Origin: Methylococcaceae bacterium UBA6146
GTDB taxonomy: Bacteria; Pseudomonadota; Gammaproteobacteria; Methylococcales; Methylomonadaceae
Direction: 5' to 3'
Length of the DNA stretch: 64,000 nt
Assembly (NCBI GenBank): GCA_002422395.1
Contig: DIUY01000022.1
Span: 27,083 to 91,082, forward strand
The notes under the pieces are model-generated. The model searched no databases. It was not told where the DNA came from and saw only the letters and a list, made by a program, of their open reading frames with translations. Position 1 is the stretch's first letter. Each line of letters starts with the position of its first letter. Positions 34,690 to 44,903 of this stretch are shown here, piece by piece. Both the position numbers and the translations under genes were made by a program.

Positions 34690-35019
34690 GCTTGATGGGA
34701 CTCTAACGACAAAAGTTAACTTATTCTAACAAGTGAATATTGGGTTAGGCAAATTGGCGGTAGGTGAAACTGCTGGGTTGCAATTTTTTATCATATGCAA
34801 AAATAGCCCTTAGGCTGTACCTTCTGGGGTATAAAGGGTGGGTGTGCGAATCCCAACATTTAGAGCTGTAGGGCGGATTCTCCGTGAGGAAATCCGCCAT
34901 AATCCAAGCCTTGAAGCTAAAAAGCGTGTGGACTTTCCCGGCTGTTTTTTTACCTCCAATGATTGTTTTGATGCGGCGCATCGATTGGCGGTTTGCTTCG
35001 CGAAACCGCCCTACGGGCT
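34690..35019. other. Intergenic region with two hairpin repeats
   Basis: No gene is seen. Two short hairpins are present: GGCGGATT/AATCCGCC (34872-34897) and GGCGGTTT/AAACCGCC (34987-35009), the second directly behind the RND permease gene. Both have the form GGCGG(A/T)TT and are probably intergenic repeats or weak terminators. Confidence 0.6.
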
Positions 35020-38000
35020 TTAATCCAAGCCAACCGATTTATCTTTATTAATCAAAAAATAAACCGTCGGGATCACCAGCAACGAAAACAGCGTGGATGC
35101 AAAAATACCAAAGATAAAACTCCACGCCAAACCTGAAAATATCGGATCAAAAATAATAACAAACGCGCCAAACATAGCCGCGCCAGCGGTCAGGAAAATA
35201 GGCCGCAGGCGGATTGCGCCGGCTTCTATCAGCGCGTCGGCCAGCGTGGTGTCGGCGCGGGCGCGGATGCGTTCAATAAAGTCTATTAAAATGATGGAGT
35301 TGCGCACGACAATACCGGCCAGTGCAATCATGCCTATCATCGCGGTGGCGGTGAAATAAATCGGGTTGGGGTAACCTGCAATCGGGTTTGCCATGAGCAG
35401 GTTAAGCAGCCAGAAGCCGGGCATGATGCCGATGACGGTGAGCGGGATGGCGATCATCATCACCAGCGGCACGGTCAGCGAGCCGGTTTGCCCGACCAGC
35501 AGGATATAGATCATGACCAGCGCGGCGGCGAAGGCCAGTCCCAGGTCGCGGAACACATCGACGGTGATTTTCCATTCTCCTTCTCCCGCCAATTCAGCGC
35601 TGTAACCTTCGGGCAAGGGGCGTTCTGCGAAGACATCATTCAGGTCGAAAACCGCTTCCACAGGGCTGCGTCCGGCCATTTCGGCGATCACATAATTAAG
35701 CCGCTTCAGATTTTTGTGATAAATCGGCTGGTCCTCGCGTTCAATGCTGGCCGTGCCGATTTCACTAAGAGGCATCATGACGCCTGCGCCGGTTTTGACG
35801 CGCAACGCCAGTAAATCGGGCACGGAAGAGCGCAATGCACGGGGCAACTGCAAGGTGATTTCCAATGGCTGGCGTTCGCTTTCCAGATGCACAATGCCGG
35901 CGGCTTGGCCTGCGACAGCGGTGCGCAGGGTTTGGGCGACTTCGGCGACGCTGACGCCGGACAGCGCGGCTTTTTCCCTGTCCAGCTGGAAATGCACCTT
36001 GTCATGCGGGGCTTCGGAAAAATCATCGACATCAACCACACCCTCGGTTTTTTCCATATCTGCGCGGACGCGTTTGGAAACGGCGATCAGGTCGGCCATG
36101 CTGGCTTCCGGCGGCCCGTAAATTTCGGCAACCAAGCTGGAAAGCACCGGCGGGCCGGGCGGCAATTCGACGATTTTAAGATTCGCGCCATATTTTTTGC
36201 CGATGCGCTCGATCTCAGGCCGGATGCGCAAGGCGATTTCGTGGGATTGCTGTTCGCGTTCGTCTTTTGGCAGCAGGTTGACCCTGACTTCACCAAGCTG
36301 GCCGCCGCTACGCAAATAATAGTGGCGGACCATACCGTTAAAGTCCATGGGCGACGCCAGGCCAGTATAGCTCTGGTAATCGGTGACTTCGTTGACGGTG
36401 GACAGATAACTGCCTAACGCGCGGGCGACTTCATCGGTTTGCTCCAGTGCGGTACCAGCCGGCATATCGATCAATATTTGCAATTCGTTTTTGTTGTCAA
36501 ACGGCAAAAGCTTGAGCGGCACGGCACGGGTAACAGCCAGCAGTGCAGAGGCGACAAACGCGATCAGCACGATCAGTAAAAACAGTTTGGCGCGTCCAGA
36601 CGTCGCAATCAGCGGCGACAGCGCGGCATGATAAATGCGGTAAATCAGCGTTTGTTTTAGCTCCTCGGGTTCTTCGCCATGCCCGCCGTGTGCGCTTGCC
36701 AGCAGTTTGTAACTGGCCCAGGGTGTAACGGTAAAGGCGACAATCAACGAGACGATCATCGCGATGGGCACGTTAAACGCCATCGGCGCCATGTACGGCC
36801 CCATCATGCCGGTAATAAAAAACATCGGCAGGAACGACACAATCACGGTGAAGGTCGCCAGTATGGTCGGTGGCCTGACTTCATCAACCGCCGTCAGTAG
36901 CGCGTTAAGCGGCGATTCCTTGCCCAGTTTATAGTGCCGGTGGATGTTTTCGACATCGACGATAGGGTCATCGACCAGCAGGCCCAGCGACAGGATCAGC
37001 GCAAACAAGGTCACGCGGTTGATCGTGTAACCGGAGAGATAATCCAGCAGCAAGGTCAGCGCCAACGTCATCGGCACGGCAATCGAGACGATGAATGATT
37101 CCTTTAGGCCCAGCGAAAACGCCAGCAGCACAACAATAATGACGATGGCAAAGCTCAAGTGCTTAACCAGCTCATTAACCTTGTGGTTTGCGGTTTCCCC
37201 GGAATTGCGGCTGATGCTGATAAGCACATCATCAGGAACCAGCGTGCCACGCAATTTTTCGGCGCTGGCGATAACGGCTTCGGCAACCTGTACGGCATTG
37301 CTGCCTTTGCGCTTGGCGACGGCGATAGTGACCATTTGCCGCTCTTCGCCAACTTCCGGCTGTTTGCCGGAGGCGTTACCTATCACCGGTAGCTCGGCAA
37401 CGCCGGGGCCGAAGCCGGTGCGGGTGTAGTGGTCGACATCAGCGGGGCCGTCTTCAATGCGGGCGACATCGCGCAGATAAACCGGCCGGCCATCGACGCT
37501 CTTGATAACGGTCGCAGCGACGTCCGCCGAGGACGTAAAATGCGGGCCAGCTTCCAGCAGGATTTCCTTATTGCCGCGCTCAAAACTGCCGGCCTGGAGA
37601 TTGACGTTGGCATTCGCCAGCGCCTGTGTGATTTCGCCCAAGGTCACGCTATGCGCCGCCAGGCTGGCGGGATTGGCATAAACCGAGACGCGCCGCTGCT
37701 CGCCGCCGACTACCCAGCTTTTACCGACATCTTCAACGCCTCGTAGTGCGATAATCAATTCATCAGCGATACGCCGCAAGGCCGTGGCGTCTTGCGACTT
37801 ATTTTGCGCCGACAGGGTCAACATCACGATAGGCACGTTGTCGATTTCAACCGGACTTACCGTCCAGCCGGTAACGCCAGGCGGAATAAGGTGCTGGTTG
37901 GACATGAGCCTGTCCCAGGTTTTAACCAGACTATCCTCAAAATCCTCGCCGACAAAATAACGCACGGTAACGACCGCTGCCCCGGGTTTGGATATGGAAT

Positions 38001-38298
38001 AAACGTATTCGACGCCTTCTATCTGTTTGAGCAAAACCTCCAGCGGTGTCGCCGCCAGTTTTTCCACTTCTTCACTGGAAGCGCCGGGATATTGGATCAT
38101 CACATCCATGACCGGTACGACAATCTGCGGGTCTTCTTCGCGCGGCGTCAGCAGCAGCGCCGCCGCACCCGCCAGCAGGGAAATAATCAGGAACAGTATC
38201 GAAAGCTGGGAGGTGGTAAAAATTTCAACGATTTTAGTCGTCAAACCGCGCCTGGGTTTTTCAATATCGGGTTGATTTTGCGTTTGCAGCTCGTCCAT
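35020..38298 (-). CDS. RND efflux transporter permease (inner membrane)
   Basis: A 1092-residue proton-driven exporter of the AcrB superfamily. It has a hydrophobic start (~28-50), a large periplasmic loop (PGASSEEVEKLAATPLE), the central four-helix groups with the charged TM4 residues (LLVDDPIVDVENIHRH) and a repeat of this layout in the second half. LVDDPIVD in place of LLVDDAIVV places it in a branch distinct from AcrB, nearer heavy-metal/NolG-like pumps. It is last in the operon tolC-adaptor-permease, coupled by ATGA. Substrates are unknown. Confidence 0.93.
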   Translation of the reverse strand: MDELQTQNQPDIEKPRRGLTTKIVEIFTTSQLSILFLIISLLAGAAALLLTPREEDPQIVVPVMDVMIQYPGASSEEVEKLAATPLEVLLKQIEGVEYVYSISKPGAAVVTVRYFVGEDFEDSLVKTWDRLMSNQHLIPPGVTGWTVSPVEIDNVPIVMLTLSAQNKSQDATALRRIADELIIALRGVEDVGKSWVVGGEQRRVSVYANPASLAAHSVTLGEITQALANANVNLQAGSFERGNKEILLEAGPHFTSSADVAATVIKSVDGRPVYLRDVARIEDGPADVDHYTRTGFGPGVAELPVIGNASGKQPEVGEERQMVTIAVAKRKGSNAVQVAEAVIASAEKLRGTLVPDDVLISISRNSGETANHKVNELVKHLSFAIVIIVVLLAFSLGLKESFIVSIAVPMTLALTLLLDYLSGYTINRVTLFALILSLGLLVDDPIVDVENIHRHYKLGKESPLNALLTAVDEVRPPTILATFTVIVSFLPMFFITGMMGPYMAPMAFNVPIAMIVSLIVAFTVTPWASYKLLASAHGGHGEEPEELKQTLIYRIYHAALSPLIATSGRAKLFLLIVLIAFVASALLAVTRAVPLKLLPFDNKNELQILIDMPAGTALEQTDEVARALGSYLSTVNEVTDYQSYTGLASPMDFNGMVRHYYLRSGGQLGEVRVNLLPKDEREQQSHEIALRIRPEIERIGKKYGANLKIVELPPGPPVLSSLVAEIYGPPEASMADLIAVSKRVRADMEKTEGVVDVDDFSEAPHDKVHFQLDREKAALSGVSVAEVAQTLRTAVAGQAAGIVHLESERQPLEITLQLPRALRSSVPDLLALRVKTGAGVMMPLSEIGTASIEREDQPIYHKNLKRLNYVIAEMAGRSPVEAVFDLNDVFAERPLPEGYSAELAGEGEWKITVDVFRDLGLAFAAALVMIYILLVGQTGSLTVPLVMMIAIPLTVIGIMPGFWLLNLLMANPIAGYPNPIYFTATAMIGMIALAGIVVRNSIILIDFIERIRARADTTLADALIEAGAIRLRPIFLTAGAAMFGAFVIIFDPIFSGLAWSFIFGIFASTLFSLLVIPTVYFLINKDKSVGLD

Positions 38299-39383
38299 CA
38301 GCGCACCTGTTCGGGGTTGGTGATGACGGTTTCGCCTTCGTGTAAACCGGACAACACTTCAATCTGGCCGCCAAACGTCTTCGCGGTTCTGATATGGCGC
38401 ATGGTCTGTTTACCGTCCGCCAGCACCTGCACGACTTCCAGTTGACCGATATGTTGCACGGCGCTGACTGGAATCAATAAAGCCTCGTGCTGGTCGCAGG
38501 CCTGTTCCAGCCAGCCGAAATAGCCGGGTTGCAGGCCTTCGATTTGAGGCAAGGCGATTTTAACCAGCTGGGTGCGGGTTTGCGGATCGACTTCAGGAAT
38601 GATTTCATCAATTTGTCCGGTCGTTGTTTGCCGTAACGTATCGATGCGCACTGTGGCGTCCATGCCCGTGGTGAAGCGTCCTACGCATGTGGTTGGCACG
38701 TCGGCTTCGAGTCTCAGGCCTTTCGGTATTTGAATGGTCACGACCGGAACACCGGGCAATCCCATGTCGCCGGGTTCTTTGAGACGCTTGACCACAATGC
38801 CGTCAAAAGGGGCGCGCAATACGGTGTCATCCAGATGTGTCCTGATTTCATTAACCGCGCTCATTGCCTGGTTGACAGCCGCTTGCGAGGACTTTTGCTG
38901 CGCGACTACCGCATCAAGGTTTTCGCGGGTTGCGGCTTCCTTGATGTACAAAGTCTTGGTGCGTTGCGCATCCGCGTTAGCTCTATTGGCCTGCGCATTA
39001 GCGGCTGCAACGGCGGCCAGCGCCTGATTTTCCTGCGCGTGAATGTCGCGTTCATCCAGTTTGGCGATGACATCGCCTTTTTTAATCTTGTCGCCGGCAT
39101 TAACTTTGATGTCGATAATGCGCGCCGTCATTTTGGGCGAGATGTTGACGACGGTCCGGGAACGCACGGTGCCGGGCCAGGTCAGGATGTCATCGACCAT
39201 CCTTTTTTCGACTTGTGCCGTATTACGGTTTGCACTATCGGCAGGAGTCGTCTGCCCCGTTAGCCCTGGGCTAACCTTGCTGACGAAACTGCCTTGCATA
39301 TAAAGGAGCAACAGGATCAGCACCCCTATGGCGACTGCCAACATAATCAGTTTATTGGGCTTTTTTAGGTCGGTTTGTGACAT
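38298..39383 (-). CDS. RND efflux periplasmic adaptor subunit
   Basis: A 361-residue membrane fusion protein: N-terminal anchor helix (~14-27), biotinyl-lipoyl halves around VSPKMTARIIDIKVNAGDKI and LDDTVLRAPFDGIVVKRL, an alpha-hairpin rich in Ala (~120-180), and a beta-barrel with the C-terminal membrane-proximal domain. It bridges the permease and the outer-membrane channel. It overlaps the permease start by one base pair of codons (ATGA). Confidence 0.93.
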   Translation of the reverse strand: MSQTDLKKPNKLIMLAVAIGVLILLLLYMQGSFVSKVSPGLTGQTTPADSANRNTAQVEKRMVDDILTWPGTVRSRTVVNISPKMTARIIDIKVNAGDKIKKGDVIAKLDERDIHAQENQALAAVAAANAQANRANADAQRTKTLYIKEAATRENLDAVVAQQKSSQAAVNQAMSAVNEIRTHLDDTVLRAPFDGIVVKRLKEPGDMGLPGVPVVTIQIPKGLRLEADVPTTCVGRFTTGMDATVRIDTLRQTTTGQIDEIIPEVDPQTRTQLVKIALPQIEGLQPGYFGWLEQACDQHEALLIPVSAVQHIGQLEVVQVLADGKQTMRHIRTAKTFGGQIEVLSGLHEGETVITNPEQVR

Positions 39384-39393
39384 AATTTTTCCT

Positions 39394-40785
39394 TTATTTC
39401 CAGGCGCCGATGGCTTTTTTTAACGCCGCTTCAGCGCTCAGGGCGTCGTAACGTGCGGCAATCGTGTTGGAGTGGGCTTTGTTTCTGGCAACTTCGGATT
39501 CGATATAACGGGTTACCGTAACCACTTCCGCCCGCCGTTGTTCATTCACCAGCCGTAAGGCTTCATCACTGGCGGCAACTGATGCTTCAGCCACATGCAA
39601 CCGTGCCAGCGCCTCTTCGAGTTGCAGGTAAGCCGTCCTGACCTCCTGCTCTATAACCAGCTTGATCTTGCGCTCTGTTTCCCTGGCTTCTGCGGCTTTG
39701 CGGGTAGCGGCACTGACCCGTTGCTGGGTATTGAAACCGTTAAACAAATCCATTTCAACCGCCACACCGACAGTGACATTATCCCGGCTAGCTGAAAAAC
39801 CCGGTTCCTCGCTATTTTGTCCGTAACTGACAAACGCATCGGCTCTGGGTAAATAAGCGCCCTGCTCGCTTTTTAACTGGCGCTGACTTATTTCCACCTG
39901 AGTAGCGGCGGCTTTAACTTCCGGCCTTTGAACCAATGCCTGATCCAGCAGGTTATTGAACGCTGTGGATAATGCCGGTTTTGGCAGTTCGGCTGCCGGT
40001 GCAATCGAGAAAACCTCATGCGCTGACATACCCAGTAAGGTAGCCATACTGGTCTGCGCCATTTCGATACCGTTAGCCGTTCTGATTTCTGAACTTTGGG
40101 CGTCAGCCAGCTGTACTTCCAGCGACAGCATATCGGATTTAAGCGCTGTGCCTACCTCGTACTGCTTACGTGTTTGGTCCAGCTCGCTGTTAATCGTGTT
40201 GATGGAGTCCTGAGCGACTTTATGCGCTTCGACCGCCGCCAAATAGCCGTAATACGAAGCCGTCACGGCTTGAATCAGGGCGTTGTGCAACGCTGATTGT
40301 TCGAGTTCGGCAGACTTTATGCCCAATTTTGCCGCCTCGCTGTTGTAATAATCCTGACCGCCCCGGAATAGCGACATTTTTCCGGTTATTTCCGGGCGAA
40401 AATTTTCCCGACCACCCGGATTATTGATGTTACCGATAAAACTGGGGTCAAATTGTCTTTGTGCGACCATCATGGCAAAAACTTGCGCCGGATTATCAGA
40501 GTGTTCATAACCTATTCTGGCAGTCACTTGCGGATAAAAGGCGGACATGGCCACGCCCAATTGCGCTTCAGCCTGACCAATACGCTCAGCGGCAATCTGC
40601 ATGTCAGGATTGTTGGCTAGCGCATAATCAATGGCCTGGGCTAACGTAAATGGTTGCCTGTTGAGGTGGGCATTAGCCGCAGGGTTGTCAGCCAATTTGG
40701 GCTTATTATCCGCAATAACGGACAAGTAAGGTAGCGTTATCAGAACAACCAGGCTTAGGGTCTGTTTGTTGGTTAATTTAGGCAT
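39394..40785 (-). CDS. TolC-family outer-membrane channel
   Basis: A 463-residue outer-membrane efflux protein. The ATG at 40785 follows AGAGAGT and leads a signal peptide (MPKLTNKQTLSLVVLITLPY...). Two OEP repeats are visible: FTLAQAIDYALANNPD near the start and ALVQRPEVKAAATQVEISQRQ in the second half, each followed by long helices. It is first in the efflux operon and divergent from sqr. Confidence 0.92.
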   Translation of the reverse strand: MPKLTNKQTLSLVVLITLPYLSVIADNKPKLADNPAANAHLNRQPFTLAQAIDYALANNPDMQIAAERIGQAEAQLGVAMSAFYPQVTARIGYEHSDNPAQVFAMMVAQRQFDPSFIGNINNPGGRENFRPEITGKMSLFRGGQDYYNSEAAKLGIKSAELEQSALHNALIQAVTASYYGYLAAVEAHKVAQDSINTINSELDQTRKQYEVGTALKSDMLSLEVQLADAQSSEIRTANGIEMAQTSMATLLGMSAHEVFSIAPAAELPKPALSTAFNNLLDQALVQRPEVKAAATQVEISQRQLKSEQGAYLPRADAFVSYGQNSEEPGFSASRDNVTVGVAVEMDLFNGFNTQQRVSAATRKAAEARETERKIKLVIEQEVRTAYLQLEEALARLHVAEASVAASDEALRLVNEQRRAEVVTVTRYIESEVARNKAHSNTIAARYDALSAEAALKKAIGAWK

Positions 40786-40895
40786 ACTGACTCTCTGGAC
40801 GTGCGTTAAGCGGATCGGGTTTAAGATAGTTTCGCTGGTAAATTGTTGAAAAGCAATTAAACTCGAACGATGAAGTTTAGTGTTTGAATAGTATT

Positions 40896-40909
40896 TTAGC
40901 AAGTGCTAA
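40896..40909. promoter_or_regulatory. Palindromic operator candidate between efflux operon and sqr
   Basis: TTAGCA-AG-TGCTAA is a perfect 6+6 inverted repeat in the 223-base divergent gap, about 100 bases from either start. ArsR-type sulfide/persulfide repressors bind palindromes of this kind in sqr promoters. This is inference; no regulator gene lies beside it. Confidence 0.45.
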
Positions 40910-41008
40910 TATTCATGCAAAATGCTACCTTGTAATTCATTAAGGGTCAGTATTTTTATAATGAGGCCACAACAACATGGCACACAATAAACTGAAGAGG
41001 AGAACATC

Positions 41009-42289
41009 ATGGCTAGAATAGTAGTGTTAGGCGCAGGCATAGGCGGTGTACCTATGGCTTATGAAATGAAAGAAACGGTAAGAAAAAATCACGATGTCAT
41101 CGTGATTTCCGATAGCCCTACCTTTCATTTTGTTCCGTCAAACCCGTGGGTGCCGCCCAAATGGCGTAAACCGGAAGACCTGAAGATTGAACTGGCGCCG
41201 ATAATGAAAAAGAAAGGCATCGAATTTATCCAGAAAGCCGCCACCAAAGTGGACCCCGCCAACAATCAAGTCTTGCTAGATGACGGCTCTGCCGTTGCTT
41301 ATGACTATCTCATCATTGCCACCGGCCCGCGTTTGGCATTCGATGAAGTGCCCGGTTTAGGCCCTGATGGCTATACCTCATCCGTCTGTCATGTTGACCA
41401 TGCCGCCGTTGCCGCCCAAGATTGGGATAAGTTTATGGAAAATCCCGGCCCGATTGTTATCGGCGCGGTGCAGGGCGCATCCTGTTATGGCCCCGCTTAC
41501 GAATACTTGATGATAATTGAAACCGAATTGCGTAAGCGCAAAATCCGCGACCAAGTGCCGATGACTTTCGTCACCGCCGAACCGTATATTGGCCATTTGG
41601 GCTTAGGCGGCGTCGGCGACACCAAAGGCATGATGGAAAGCGCCTTGCGTGACAAAAGCATCAAATGGATAACCAATGCCAAGGTAGATAAAATCGAAGA
41701 GGGCATGATGTATGTCACCGAAGTGGACGACGAGGGCAACGACAAGAAAAAACACGAGCTGCCATTCAAACATTCGATGATGTTACCGGCGTTCACCGGC
41801 GTTGATGCCGTGCGCAATGTGGATGTTGAAGGGCTGGTCAATCCGCGCGGCTTTGTGCTGGTCGACTCGCATCAGCGCAATAAAACCTTTAACAACATAT
41901 ATTCTGTCGGGGTCTGTATTGCTATCCCGCCAGTTGAGAAAACGCCTGTTCCCGTTGGCGCGCCCAAAACCGGTTATATGATTGAATCAATGGTGACCGC
42001 GACCGCCCATAATATCGCCGATCAACTGGCAGGCAAAGAGCCTAGCTATGTCGCGACGTGGAATGCGCTATGCCTTGCCGATTTTGGCGATTCCGGCGTG
42101 GCATTTTTGGCCAAACCGCAAATTCCACCGCGCAATGTCACTTGGTCGGCAGAGGGCAAATGGGTGCATTGGGCAAAAATCGGCTTTGAAAAATATTTCA
42201 TGCGCAAAATTGCCAAAGGCATCAGCGAGCCATTTTACGAAAGACTGATGCTGAAAGTGATTGGCATTGTGCGTTTAAAAGGGCATTAA
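41009..42289 (+). CDS. sqr: Sulfide:quinone oxidoreductase
   Basis: A 426-residue FAD protein on the cytoplasmic membrane that oxidises sulfide and passes electrons to quinone. The FAD fold is IVVLGAGIGGVPMAYEM (4-20). Cys127 (SSVCHVD), Cys159 (GASCYGPA) and Cys355 (NALCLADFG) match the three cysteines typical of the family (Aquifex Cys124/156/347). A second Gly block is TGPRLAF. The strong site GAGGAG lies ahead of ATG 41009. A DUF2892 protein follows after one base. It may detoxify sulfide or add electrons to respiration. Which SQR type is not certain. Confidence 0.9.
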   Translation: MARIVVLGAGIGGVPMAYEMKETVRKNHDVIVISDSPTFHFVPSNPWVPPKWRKPEDLKIELAPIMKKKGIEFIQKAATKVDPANNQVLLDDGSAVAYDYLIIATGPRLAFDEVPGLGPDGYTSSVCHVDHAAVAAQDWDKFMENPGPIVIGAVQGASCYGPAYEYLMIIETELRKRKIRDQVPMTFVTAEPYIGHLGLGGVGDTKGMMESALRDKSIKWITNAKVDKIEEGMMYVTEVDDEGNDKKKHELPFKHSMMLPAFTGVDAVRNVDVEGLVNPRGFVLVDSHQRNKTFNNIYSVGVCIAIPPVEKTPVPVGAPKTGYMIESMVTATAHNIADQLAGKEPSYVATWNALCLADFGDSGVAFLAKPQIPPRNVTWSAEGKWVHWAKIGFEKYFMRKIAKGISEPFYERLMLKVIGIVRLKGH

Positions 42290-42290
42290 G

Positions 42291-42491
42291 ATGACAATTG
42301 ACCGCGTAGTGTTTGCCGTCGCCGGCAGTTTTATTTTAACTAGCCTGCTGCTGGCGCATTTTCATTCGGAAAACTGGTTATGGTTTACCGCGTTTGTCGG
42401 CGCGAATTTATTCCAGTCGGCGTTTACGGGATTTTGCCCCATGGCGATAATTTTGAAAAAGCTGGGCGTTAAATCAGGGTGTGCGTTTTAA
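42291..42491 (+). CDS. DUF2892 inner-membrane protein
   Basis: A 66-residue protein with two membrane helices (~6-24 and ~29-46) and the FTGFCPMAIILKKLGVK signature of the YgaP-like DUF2892 family, usually joined to sulfurtransferases or SQR. It starts two bases after the sqr stop. The Cys of GFCPM could handle sulfur; unproven. Confidence 0.88.
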   Translation: MTIDRVVFAVAGSFILTSLLLAHFHSENWLWFTAFVGANLFQSAFTGFCPMAIILKKLGVKSGCAF

Positions 42492-42955
42492 GAAGGCACA
42501 AGCACGGCGTGGGACAACTTAAGTTTTACAATGGCCAAGTTCCTACGACCGTTAGTCCTTCAAGGGCAGACGGTCGTCATAATCCCCTCTAACATCCCAG
42601 TTTTTAAAGCATTTTCCATGTCGTGGTAAGTATCAGACCGTGCTGTAAAACAGTTGACTTTAGACCATCCAGGCTTTAAAAACCTGGATGGTCTTGCCGT
42701 GAACAGTTCATTGGCGCGAGGGGGCTGAATATTTGCTGTGTCGTAGAGTTGCTTATAGCGGTCAAGTTTTCGGGGTGAAAAACCTGTTTTTCACTCCAAA
42801 TCACCCACGCTTCTAAAGCAGGCCGGGGTTTGAAAGCCGATCCGGCAGCCGCAACCCGTCAATGCCTAACTTCTACCTAAAATGCCATGGTTTTGAGTAA
42901 ATGCGATAAGCTCCTTAAAATGCCCTCCTGTTTTTAATTACCATGAGCCTTAACG
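42492..42955. other. Intergenic region with two palindromes
   Basis: 464 bases without a gene. It holds ACGACCGT/ACGGTCGT (42545-42577) and a 31-base palindrome at 42663-42693 (arms GACCATCCAGG / CCTGGATGGTC around CTTTAAAAA). The first resembles the CxTCCTTCAA type at 12349; the second is related to the element at 49624. Confidence 0.6.
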
Positions 42956-43978
42956 ATGAATAAATTGACTGTACAAGCCCTGCAATGGACGGGCACGGCT
43001 TTAAAAGTGCTGGATCAGCGGCAATTGCCGGACACTTGCCGTTATGATGAATACCACGATGCAGCGGGTGTCGCTGAGGCGATTGCGACCATGCGGGTGC
43101 GCGGTGCGCCGGCCATTGGCATTGCCGCCGGTTACGGGGTGGTGCTGTCAGCTAATCAACATTACGCGGCTAGTGCCGAGGACTGGCGACAACAGGTCAT
43201 AGCGGATATTGAAGTGCTGGCAAAATCCAGACCGACTGCGGTTAACCTTTTCACCGCGCTAGATCTGATGGCGGCGGCATTGGCGCAAACTGATGCGGAT
43301 CCAGCCACGCTGTTGGCCTGCGCGGAAAAAATCCATACCGATGATATTGCCGCAAATTATAAAATGGGCGAGTTGGGCGCGGATGTGCTGGCCGGCGCGA
43401 AAGGGATATTGACGCATTGCAACACCGGTGCTTTGGCTACCGGCGGTTATGGCACGGCACTGGGGGTTATCCGTAGCGTTTATGGCAGACAGCCATTGCC
43501 AATTTATGCTGATGAAACAAGGCCTTGGCTGCAAGGGGCGCGGCTGACCGTTTGGGAGTTGGCGCAAGATGGCATTCCGGCAACACTGCTTGCCGATTCC
43601 GCCGCCGCTTGGCTGATGAAGTCCGGTGTGGTGGATTGGGTGATTGTCGGCGCTGACCGCATTGCCGCTAACGGCGATACCGCCAATAAAATTGGCACTT
43701 ACTCGCTGGCGGTGTTGGCCAAGCAGCACGGGGTAAAATTTATGGTGGTTGCACCGATGACGACCATAGACTGGGCTATCGAGAGCGGGGCGCAAATCGC
43801 TATCGAGCAGCGTCATCAAAATGAATTATTACCCGCGTGTTATCTTACTGAAGGCTCGCTAGTCAGCGCCTGGAACCCTGTTTTTGACGTGACACCCGCT
43901 GAATTAATCTCAGCCATTGTGACTGAACGCGGGGTGATCTTAAACCCATCCGAACAAGGCATGAGGAGTTTAAAATGA
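42956..43978 (+). CDS. mtnA: S-methyl-5-thioribose-1-phosphate isomerase
   Basis: A 340-residue cytoplasmic enzyme that converts MTR-1-P to methylthioribulose-1-P in methionine salvage. It has the RVRGAPAIGIAAGYG block (~50-64), THCNTGALATGG with the catalytic Cys (~157), ADETRPWLQGARL and the acid VGADRIAANGD (~240). It feeds mtnB, mtnD and mtnC, which stand 17 kb away at 61-63 kb. It overlaps cysZ by ATGA. Confidence 0.96.
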   Translation: MNKLTVQALQWTGTALKVLDQRQLPDTCRYDEYHDAAGVAEAIATMRVRGAPAIGIAAGYGVVLSANQHYAASAEDWRQQVIADIEVLAKSRPTAVNLFTALDLMAAALAQTDADPATLLACAEKIHTDDIAANYKMGELGADVLAGAKGILTHCNTGALATGGYGTALGVIRSVYGRQPLPIYADETRPWLQGARLTVWELAQDGIPATLLADSAAAWLMKSGVVDWVIVGADRIAANGDTANKIGTYSLAVLAKQHGVKFMVVAPMTTIDWAIESGAQIAIEQRHQNELLPACYLTEGSLVSAWNPVFDVTPAELISAIVTERGVILNPSEQGMRSLK

Positions 43979-44691
43979 TATTTGCTAAAAAAGGCAACAA
44001 CCCGATAGTGGCTATAGGCTATTTTTTTAAGGGCCTCAAATTACTGACCAGCCCAGTGCTGCGCAGTTTTTTGATTGTCCCGATTTTAATTAACCTGGTG
44101 TTGTATGGGGCTGCCTTAACACTTGGCTATTATTACATGACCGATCTGATCAACAGCTTTATCCCTAACTGGTTACAGTGGTTGGAATGGCTGTTATGGC
44201 CGCTGTTTTTCATCTGTTTTTTCATCGCTGGGTTTTTCACGTTCACCGTTATGGCGAACATAATCGCCGCGCCGTTCTACGGGAAGCTGGCGGCAAAAAC
44301 ACTGGCGGTCATCACTGGGCAAGCTGGCACAACAGAAGAGCAGCCACTGGCCAAAGTGATGGCTGCCGAACTTAAGCGGGTTGCGTATTTGGCGACCCGC
44401 GCCGTGCCCTTGCTGATCCTGTTCATTATCCCTGGCATCAATGTCATTGCGCCTTTTTTGTGGGCGTTGTTTGGCGCGTGGGGGATGGCGCTTGAATACA
44501 TGGCCTATCCGCTGGAAAACGAGGGTGTGCTGTTTTCGGAACAAAAACAATTGGCCAAAGACATGCGGCTAGGCGCATTAAGCTTTGGTGGCCTGACGAT
44601 GATGGGGTTAACTTTGCCGGTGCTGAATATCATTGTCGCACCCGCAGCCGTCATCGGCGCGACAATTTATGTGTATGAGGTTAAGGATTAA
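43975..44691 (+). CDS. cysZ: CysZ-type sulfate transport/EI24 membrane protein
   Basis: A 238-residue inner-membrane protein with four or more helices and the family start NNPIVAIGYFFKGLKLLTSPVLR. The PLENEGVLFSEQK and (R)LGALSFGG blocks near the C-terminus match CysZ, which lets sulfate in for cysteine synthesis. Coupled to mtnA, so both serve sulfur supply. Confidence 0.88.
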   Translation: MIFAKKGNNPIVAIGYFFKGLKLLTSPVLRSFLIVPILINLVLYGAALTLGYYYMTDLINSFIPNWLQWLEWLLWPLFFICFFIAGFFTFTVMANIIAAPFYGKLAAKTLAVITGQAGTTEEQPLAKVMAAELKRVAYLATRAVPLLILFIIPGINVIAPFLWALFGAWGMALEYMAYPLENEGVLFSEQKQLAKDMRLGALSFGGLTMMGLTLPVLNIIVAPAAVIGATIYVYEVKD

Positions 44692-44745
44692 TTGGCAGGG
44701 TGGTTGCAACTTAGCTTTTGATGTTTGAGTCGTAAGTCTGGCCTG

Positions 44746-44797
44746 TAAGTAATAAGGACGTGCAGTCGTGGCCCTAAAACTTTTGAGTATGTGCTTA
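44746..44797 (+). repeat. MITE-like repeat, copy C (internally deleted)
   Basis: 52 bases: a TAAGTAATA-like left end joined to the right half GGACGTGCAGTCGTGGCCCT... ending GTATGTGCTTA. The left part of the palindrome is lost. Confidence 0.75.
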
Positions 44798-44903
44798 TGT
44801 TAGCGCTTTATGTAGAAGGAGGGCGGCCGCTACAGTATCGGCTTCTACAGTGGATTACAAAAACAGGCTGGCGTTTTACTTTAACCAAACAGAGGATATG
44901 GCT

